A stretch of DNA of 59,345 nt, from the NCBI GenBank assembly GCA_035555315.1, contig DATMGU010000130.1:1-59345 (forward strand), written 5' to 3'. The translations under genes were made by a program, and so were the position numbers. The notes under the pieces are model-generated. The model ran no database searches, had not been told where the DNA came from, and was given only the letters and a program-made list of their open reading frames with translations. The stretch comes from DATMGU01 sp035555315 (lineage in GTDB: Bacteria; Pseudomonadota; Alphaproteobacteria; ATCC43930; CGMCC-115725). Positions 54,276 to 59,345 of the stretch are shown here, piece after piece; positions within the stretch are counted from its first letter, which is position 1, and each line of letters begins with the position of its first letter.

Positions 54276-56312
54276 TTACACGGGCGCCAAGGTCGCACTC
54301 TTCACATAAGCATTGACGATATCTTTTTTGTCGGCTGGAACATTCGGCAGTTGTACGGGCAGCATATGTAGCCACTTGACGGGGCCAATCGCTGGAACGA
54401 CTACAGGCGCCGGCAAGGAATAGATCACTGGATCGTCGGTAAAGTTGGGTCCATCGATCTGGACTTGAACTGTGTAGGAAAATTCGGATTCAAGAGCGTA
54501 TTTATCCGAAAAGATCTCCCAAATTGCATCCTTTACGTTGGATGATGTGACCACGATTGGCGAGTAGGTATCAGTTCCGATCTTCGGAGTGATCGTGACA
54601 GTAATGTTTGATGGAAGATGCTGGGTTAGATAGAATCGCACAAATATGTATCCGACCGCCGACGCGGTTAGAATGGGGAAGTGGTCGGCGGAGAGTTCTT
54701 CCAACTCGGCTATGGCTGGATCGTGCGGAGCTATAGCCTTAGAGAGGTTCACACGTGGATCTTGTCCGTCGAATATCAGTTTACGGCGCAGCTTGATCTG
54801 ATCTTTTGGCCATTGTGGAACTGGATTGTCTAGGCGCAGGAAAGAAATACTTACCATGTCGTTTGGCGTGCCCGCGTCCCAGATGGCAGGCGAAACTGGC
54901 CCTTTCATAGCGGTTTGCGCTGGAAGATAATGCTGCCCTTCACCCAACATACGTAGATTCGGGACGCCGTTTTCGACCGGGCTCGAGAAATCCGGATAGC
55001 CAACTTCAATCTGTGCCCCGGCCAATGGATCTTTCAGGTCCGTGCCGTCAGGCAGCTTTTCACTGAAGTTGATCTTGCTGACCGCTACAACTTGCACTTT
55101 TTTGAAGAACTCACCGATATCGATAACGAAAAGGTACTTGTTCAGGTTGGCTCGCACCGCAGGCAGCAAGTCGTTGAGGTCTCCCGTGACCGCATGTTCC
55201 ACGGAGATCGTCTCGTCGAGGATCAACGTCTGGGAAAAGTGCACGCTGCGGCGTTGATGGTCGGACTTTAGCGAGACAGAGGTTCCACCAAATATTTCGC
55301 TGAACCAGCCTCGACCAGAAGTCGTGGCCTTAGAATCGGTCTTGGATGGATCAAAGTCGAAGATTTCAGCCTTGACCAAATCCATTGCAGTTTGCTTCAT
55401 TTTGTCTAGGTTTTCGTTGACCCACTTGGTAGTTCCCTCGTCGAGAACGGTCCCGTTTTGAGTGATGTGGGTCGTGACACCTCCACTGGTGAGGCAGCTA
55501 GACCATGCCGCCTCGGCGGTTCCTCCATCGATTCCGAAAAGGCTGCCCGTACTCACAGCGAAGGAGAAAGAATCGTAGACTTTGTCCACATCAACATTCA
55601 CGACGATCGTGACGCCGTTGATGTAATAAGCCTCCTTGAGGATATTGATGACGATGAAAGGCGGCGATGCGCCGGCCTTTAGTGCTGACGCAATTTCGCC
55701 GGCAGCGAAAAGATTGCAACTGATAAGGAAAGTGCTTATTCCATGCTCTTCAATGCTGCCTTTTTGACTATATTGGGCAGTCATCAGGATTTTTCCACCC
55801 GTAATATTCGGATCCTGAACAGAACATACGACACTGCTGCTGGTTATTGGAACTATTCCTAACCCAGGATCGGGGTCACCACCTTGATAGTTGAAAAACG
55901 GCGCCAAACGAGGAATTGGCTCCGCATGCTCCCGCGTCTTGAGTTTGGCGATGACGCCATCGATGACGCTGGGCGGAATCGCGAATGTGGTGGAGAATGT
56001 ACAGTAGCCACCGCCCAACTCAGTTGTGGAACCAGCGAGTTCTTCTGGCGTGATGCTGGTTTCTTCCGATCCCAGACCTTTGAAAAGAGTCATTACAAAA
56101 TCGAAGTCGTCCGGAAAATCGTGTTTTCGTGCCAGATAAACTTGCGCTGGCTGAAAGTAATACTGAGTTGGAAATCCCGCTTGGTGCAGTTCAGGGTTGT
56201 GGGCGTCCGGATACACGTTGACATCGAATCTCGTTCCAGTCTCATCGTTCACGGTGATAACTACGAAATCTGGGCCAAACAGGGGCCCCACGCCTGAAAC
56301 AAAATCAGCCAT
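54276..56312 (-). CDS. Large uncharacterised protein C of the accessory cluster
   Basis: 678 residues, function unknown, no signal peptide or membrane helix. The N-terminal region has FVVITVNDETGTRFDVNVYPD and QYYFQPAQVYLARKHDFPDD, then a region resembling a repeated strand-helix unit (AAGEIASALKAGASPPFIVI) and TIVVNVDVDKVYDSFSFAV. A helical segment (NENLDKMKQTAMDLVKAEIF) and a Ser/Gly-rich loop with GRGWFSEIFGGTS follow. The C-terminal 250 residues look like beta-sandwich domains (SITVTITPKIG-type strands, FSYTVQVQIDGPNF). The order of these elements faintly recalls large uncharacterised bacterial proteins I cannot name. GGAAAGGA lies six bases before the ATG. GC content is lower than that of the core genes. 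Confidence 0.75.
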   Translation of the reverse strand: MADFVSGVGPLFGPDFVVITVNDETGTRFDVNVYPDAHNPELHQAGFPTQYYFQPAQVYLARKHDFPDDFDFVMTLFKGLGSEETSITPEELAGSTTELGGGYCTFSTTFAIPPSVIDGVIAKLKTREHAEPIPRLAPFFNYQGGDPDPGLGIVPITSSSVVCSVQDPNITGGKILMTAQYSQKGSIEEHGISTFLISCNLFAAGEIASALKAGASPPFIVINILKEAYYINGVTIVVNVDVDKVYDSFSFAVSTGSLFGIDGGTAEAAWSSCLTSGGVTTHITQNGTVLDEGTTKWVNENLDKMKQTAMDLVKAEIFDFDPSKTDSKATTSGRGWFSEIFGGTSVSLKSDHQRRSVHFSQTLILDETISVEHAVTGDLNDLLPAVRANLNKYLFVIDIGEFFKKVQVVAVSKINFSEKLPDGTDLKDPLAGAQIEVGYPDFSSPVENGVPNLRMLGEGQHYLPAQTAMKGPVSPAIWDAGTPNDMVSISFLRLDNPVPQWPKDQIKLRRKLIFDGQDPRVNLSKAIAPHDPAIAELEELSADHFPILTASAVGYIFVRFYLTQHLPSNITVTITPKIGTDTYSPIVVTSSNVKDAIWEIFSDKYALESEFSYTVQVQIDGPNFTDDPVIYSLPAPVVVPAIGPVKWLHMLPVQLPNVPADKKDIVNAYVKSATLAPV

Positions 56313-56574
56313 CTCAAATCCTTTCCATCAACTTGGTAATCTTTACAATACTTCTTTTGCGCGAATTTTTGGTTAGCCTGGGGTTTCCACCGAGCCTATT
56401 TTGAGGCAACGTACACAACGGTTCACGCGAGCAACCGCGCCGTCGCCCTGCCGATACGACGTCTCAATCTGTCGCAATGCCATATCAAAGACCCTTTGCC
56501 GAGAGGCGGAGCGGGTACATTGCCTTCCACCGGCTACCGTGAGTTAGCGCGGCCCGGCCGCAGGCAGGCGCATG

Positions 56575-56913
56575 TCAAGTCGCGGGAATGTCGACGGTCT
56601 GAATGCCGCACTGTGCCATGGCGGCCAATGTGAGCCCGAGCGCCACGCCTACGATAACCGCGCCGAGCGACTCCAGTGCGGAACTCAACAACGCCGCGGC
56701 CGAAGCACCTGTGACCCGGACAATGAAGGCTATGAGAGCGCTCCCACCCAACCCCGAAGTGAACAAGTTTACATAGGCTTTGGTCTGGGGCCCCTGTCGA
56801 TCCCACCACAGTTGGAGATCCTTGAGAGGCTGAATCCACGCCACATCGATCGCCTCCAAATCAAGATTGGCCTGAGCCCGCATGCACTGTTTGAAATCGT
56901 CCCAAGATGCCAT
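56575..56913 (-). CDS. Small membrane protein B of the accessory cluster
   Basis: 112 residues. The N-terminal 45 are polar and amphipathic (SWDDFKQCMRAQANLDLEAI, PLKDLQLWWDRQG). Two hydrophobic segments follow, about 49-66 (NLFTSGLGGSALIAFIV) and 72-100 (AAALLSSAL..GAVIVGVALGLTLAAMA), rich in Gly and Ala, with a short polar tail. The size and pattern resemble holins or small pore-forming or anchor proteins, but no family was recognised. It lies 41 bp after gene A and 262 bp before gene C on the same strand; that longer gap has no gene and ends in a good ribosome site for C. Confidence 0.6.
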   Translation of the reverse strand: MASWDDFKQCMRAQANLDLEAIDVAWIQPLKDLQLWWDRQGPQTKAYVNLFTSGLGGSALIAFIVRVTGASAAALLSSALESLGAVIVGVALGLTLAAMAQCGIQTVDIPAT

Positions 56914-56954
56914 GATGACACTCCAGTCTGAAATTAGGTTGTGCGAACTAGTTG

Positions 56955-57284
56955 CTACGCTTCGGCGGAGCCGGCGTCGAAGGCCTGCCGCAGCATCGCT
57001 AGCGTCGCGGAAATCGAGAATGCGGCTGGCGCGGCGTCGACGGCCTTCAGAACAGGTCCGATGGCCGACACGATCGCAACCGACGGATCGGCCAGGCCCG
57101 CTTTTACCGGATTTTCACCGGACACCTGATCGATTGCTGTCATGGTGTCGGGCTCAAGCGACGCCAGCCAGGTCTGCAGCGAATCGAGATCCGACGAGAC
57201 AGAGCTTTGATCAGGTATCAAGCTGGCATCAATCGAAATGCCTGCTTGGTTCAGCGATTGAGTAAAGCCATCCTGGAAAGACAT
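56955..57284 (-). CDS. Small uncharacterised protein A of the accessory cluster
   Basis: 109 residues from ATG 57284 (MSFQDGFTQSLNQAGISIDA), which has GAAAGGA five bases upstream. An upstream start at 57356 would add 24 residues but has no ribosome site. The protein is acidic, Ala/Ser-rich, without cysteine, and likely helical in its second half (AIVSAIGPVLKAVDAAPAAF, ATLAMLRQAFDA). No signal peptide and no known family. It is the promoter-proximal gene of the minus-strand group and faces a LuxR-type regulator gene across 517 bp. Confidence 0.6.
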   Translation of the reverse strand: MSFQDGFTQSLNQAGISIDASLIPDQSSVSSDLDSLQTWLASLEPDTMTAIDQVSGENPVKAGLADPSVAIVSAIGPVLKAVDAAPAAFSISATLAMLRQAFDAGSAEA

Positions 57285-57801
57285 GACGATCCTTTCTTCG
57301 TTTGTGACACGATCGGCCGACTTCGGCCCTCGGGGACGGCCGCTTGGCGGAGACATTCTTGACCGTGATCCGGAGCTTGACCGTGATCCGGAGTCCTCCT
57401 AGCTCGACCGAGAAATGGTGGACCGACGCGGTCAAGTTTGGCCCGATCGGATATGCTTCAAAACGGCGGCAAGAGCGCGGTTCCTTCGCCGGATGCTGAA
57501 CAGCAATGTTCGGGGTTTAATAGCCTCGGCAGGACAAGCGACATAGAATGGAGAATACCGGCCCCCGAACGGCATGGTATATTCCAGGCCACCAGTTTTG
57601 CTCGCAGAATCGGAGACCCATATGGCTAGGATGTAGCGCACGAAGGTCGATTGCGCGACCATTCCAGACTCGCAACGACCCTTGCCAGCTCGATGAACAG
57701 TGACATAAGCAGTTCCTTCGCGAGTTGACTGGACCCTAATGCACAATCACCATAGATTGCGTTTTATAGGCTCGGCTTCATCCATTTGATGGAGGTGTGG
57801 C
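57285..57801. other. Divergent intergenic region between gene A and the LuxR-type regulator
   Basis: 517 bp without a convincing gene. It must hold both promoters. Near the gene A side there are the CTTGACCG repeats (listed separately). Near the regulator side TTGACT (57725-57730) could be a -35, but the -10 is not clear. A 104-codon minus-strand frame (57432-57746) has no domain features, overlaps the repeats region, and was not called. Confidence 0.5.
57358..57436. repeat. 18-bp tandem repeat plus inverted core copy
   Basis: CTTGACCGTGATCCGGAG occurs twice head to tail (57358-57375 and 57376-57393). Its core CTTGACCG is found again inverted at 57429-57436. The array begins 73 bp upstream of the gene A start on the minus strand, a normal place for activator or repressor sites. 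It is a natural candidate for binding by the neighbouring LuxR-type regulator. Confidence 0.65.
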
Positions 57802-58902
57802 ATGAATAGGCTAAAGGACGTTTTGCAGGTCGCGCAGCAACTCTCCAACGCTGCCACGGACGGATCTTGGCAGGCACCGCTTGCTGACATGGTTGACCTG
57901 CTGAGCGGCGAGCATGCCATGGTGATCGTCCACGACAAGGTCAGCGGCGAGAACACTGTCGCGACATGCGCACGAATGGGTGAGGATGAGTTCAAACGAT
58001 TTCTCTCGCCGGAGGCGCATGTTCTTATGGCGCCCTTCGCACGCATGCTACCGCTCGCCCGCGTCACGTCTTGGTCGCAGTTGGTCGCTGACCGGCAATT
58101 CGAGCAATGCGATTTCTATAATGAGGTCGTGCGGCCGGCAAATGGGTTCTACGCGATAGCGCTGAGACACGAGGCCCAGCATTGGTCCAGCTTTCTCGCT
58201 GTTTGCCGGCCGCAGCGCTACGGTGATTTCGATCTTCAGGATATCTTAAATTTCCAGAGCCTTTCGCCCTTTCTGTCAACGAGCGTCGAGTTACACCAAC
58301 GGCTGGTCGCTGCGCACGAAGACCGCGCAGGCTTTGGAGGTGTGCTCGATCGGCTTCGCGAGGGCGTTATTTTAGTGGATGGGAGGGGTCGGCCCTTATT
58401 CTTGAACGAACGGGCACGAGCTCTTGCCGCCGAAAGCGATGGCCTGACTGTGCGAGAAATTGGGCTAACAGCAGCGACGCCAATTGCCACGCGACAACTG
58501 CGTGAGGCGATCACTGCGGCGACTATAGGCAACGTAGATCAACAGTATAGGCTGATACGGCCATCAGGTCGTGTGCCTCTCGTTCTTACCTTGCTCCCAA
58601 TAGGACAGGCTGAGACAATGCTCCCGGGCATACACAGGCCACAGGTCGCAATCTTCATCAAGGAACTGGATTTACCTATCCGGATTGACAGAATCGGGGC
58701 CGCGAAAGCTTTCGGGCTCACACCGCGAGAAACAGAGATCGCTGTATTACTCGCTGGCGGTCTTAATCTTAACGAGATCGCTGAGACCCTGCACCTCGGT
58801 CGCGCTACGGTACGCTCTCATCTCGCCCACGTCTTCGAAAAGACTGAAATGCACGGCCAGGGCAAACTTGTAGCGCTCATCCGTAGCTTCTCCGAGCGAT
58901 GA
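57802..58902 (+). CDS. LuxR-family transcriptional regulator with PAS-like domain
   Basis: 366 residues. The C-terminal LuxR-type helix-turn-helix (304-362) is clear: FGLTPRETEIAVLLAGGLNL, then NEIAETLHLGRATVRSHLAHVFEKT. The middle (about 181-290) looks like a PAS domain (LREGVILVDGRGRPLFLNERARALA). The N-terminal 170 residues resemble the sensor part of other alphaproteobacterial regulators of this type, with no autoinducer-binding motif seen. There is no receiver domain. ATG 57802 has GGAGGT five bases upstream. It is transcribed away from the four-gene group and probably controls it and itself. Confidence 0.85.
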   Translation: MNRLKDVLQVAQQLSNAATDGSWQAPLADMVDLLSGEHAMVIVHDKVSGENTVATCARMGEDEFKRFLSPEAHVLMAPFARMLPLARVTSWSQLVADRQFEQCDFYNEVVRPANGFYAIALRHEAQHWSSFLAVCRPQRYGDFDLQDILNFQSLSPFLSTSVELHQRLVAAHEDRAGFGGVLDRLREGVILVDGRGRPLFLNERARALAAESDGLTVREIGLTAATPIATRQLREAITAATIGNVDQQYRLIRPSGRVPLVLTLLPIGQAETMLPGIHRPQVAIFIKELDLPIRIDRIGAAKAFGLTPRETEIAVLLAGGLNLNEIAETLHLGRATVRSHLAHVFEKTEMHGQGKLVALIRSFSER

Positions 58903-59159
58903 GAGCCCGAAAGCTTCAAGGCGAGGGATACTCCGTTGTGCGAGGGTCTCCACAGGCAACTGCGGCTATGAAGCAGGGCTGTTCAACGCTTCTGATGTTA
59001 GATGCCTGACCGGCAGCAGCATTAGGCCAGGCGCATAGCCTGTTTCCATCCTTACCGCCCAATCCTGTTAACCCGGCTTCGGTGCCCGATCGCCATGCTG
59101 ACTATGGATGGAAACACTAAAGCCATTGCCTAACTATCCGGGCTGTAATACTAAAGGAT
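58903..59159. other. Intergenic region before the ArsR-type gene, with an 11-bp inverted repeat
   Basis: TGTTTCCATCC (59041-59051) and GGATGGAAACA (59106-59116) form a perfect inverted repeat with a 54-nt interior, ending 43 bp before the ArsR-type start. It could be a pair of operator half-sites or the rest of a small mobile element. No gene is seen. Confidence 0.5.
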
Positions 59160-59345
59160 ATGCTTAACCAATTATCGCCGCTCGATCTGACCTTCCAGGC
59201 CCTTGCCGATCCGACGCGGCGGGCGATGGTGGAGCGTCTGTCGCGGGGGCCGGTTTCGGTCAGCGATCTGGCGCGTCCGCTCGCCATGTCGCTGCCGGCG
59301 GTGATGCAGCATCTGGCGGTGCTCGAAAGCAGCGGCCTCGTCCGG
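59160..59345 (+). CDS. ArsR-family transcriptional regulator (3' end cut by window)
   Basis: The first 62 codons are visible: MLNQLSPLDLTFQALADPTR.. and VSVSDLARPLAMSLPAVMQHLAVLESSGLV, the winged helix-turn-helix of ArsR repressors (helices 2-4). The segment FQALADPTRRAMVERL is the usual start. No metal-binding cysteine motif (such as CVC) is seen in the visible part, so it may belong to the non-metal subgroup often paired with SRPBCC/AHSA1 genes. GC content is back to that of the core genome. Confidence 0.88.
   Translation, partial: MLNQLSPLDLTFQALADPTRRAMVERLSRGPVSVSDLARPLAMSLPAVMQHLAVLESSGLVR

Noticed and set aside
57358..57393. CRISPR-like array
   Set aside because: Only two head-to-tail 18-bp copies without spacers and no cas genes; better explained as regulator sites or a small duplication.
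57432..57746. 104-codon minus-strand frame between gene A and the LuxR-type gene
   Set aside because: No domain, no good ribosome site, and it lies in the presumed divergent control region.

Overview
The window is 59 kb of high-GC chromosome whose gene order and sequences (clpX-lon-hup, an uninterrupted 14-gene nuo operon with separate nuoC and nuoD, birA-coaX-rnj-mce-DUF1467, proS without editing domain, lolC-lolD-dnaE, rpsB-tsf-pyrH-frr-uppS-cdsA-dxr-rseP-bamA-skp-lpxD-fabZ-lpxA-lpxI-lpxB, gltA, gltX) point to an alphaproteobacterium, probably of the Rhodospirillales. It is diderm, makes lipid A, and respires through a proton-pumping complex I. The order assignment is inference from gene order and protein character; no 16S rRNA is present.

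Layout. 1-4.5 kb: end of clpX, then lon and an HU gene (protein quality control and nucleoid). 4.5-5.0 kb: tRNA-Val(TAC) and tRNA-Asp(GTC). 5.1-19.9 kb: nuoA to nuoN, all on the plus strand. 19.9-24.4 kb: biotin-protein ligase, pantothenate kinase, RNase J, methylmalonyl-CoA epimerase, a DUF1467 membrane protein and 3-methyladenine glycosylase, with mostly overlapping stops and starts. 24.4-24.85 kb: a non-coding stretch with a candidate small RNA (promoter, 5' hairpin, anti-Shine-Dalgarno stretch and U7 terminator in register). 24.85-31.7 kb: proS, lolC, lolD, dnaE. 31.7-32.4 kb: a ParD-like antitoxin with a palindromic operator candidate, followed by a ParE-like toxin gene broken by an in-frame stop. 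32.5-47.6 kb: translation factors and nucleotide, isoprenoid, phospholipid, outer-membrane and lipid A biogenesis genes, closely packed.

After lpxB the character changes. 47.6-48.8 kb holds the C-terminal scar of an IS5-family transposase and a lower-GC alpha/beta hydrolase gene. gltA and gltX follow on the minus strand. From 52.1 to 57.3 kb lies a minus-strand group of four genes that I do not recognise: a 109-aa protein, a 112-aa membrane protein, and two large (678 and 685 aa) apparently beta-rich proteins without signal peptides. A LuxR-type regulator with a PAS-like middle domain is transcribed away from them, and the shared intergenic region carries an 18-bp tandem repeat plus an inverted copy of its core CTTGACCG. 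This group and its regulator are the best candidate for an undescribed system in the window. The window ends inside an ArsR-family regulator gene.

Limits: no database search was possible. Family names rest on motifs and gene order; promoters, the small RNA and operators are predictions from sequence alone. Most other long open frames in this GC-rich DNA are antisense shadows and were left out.
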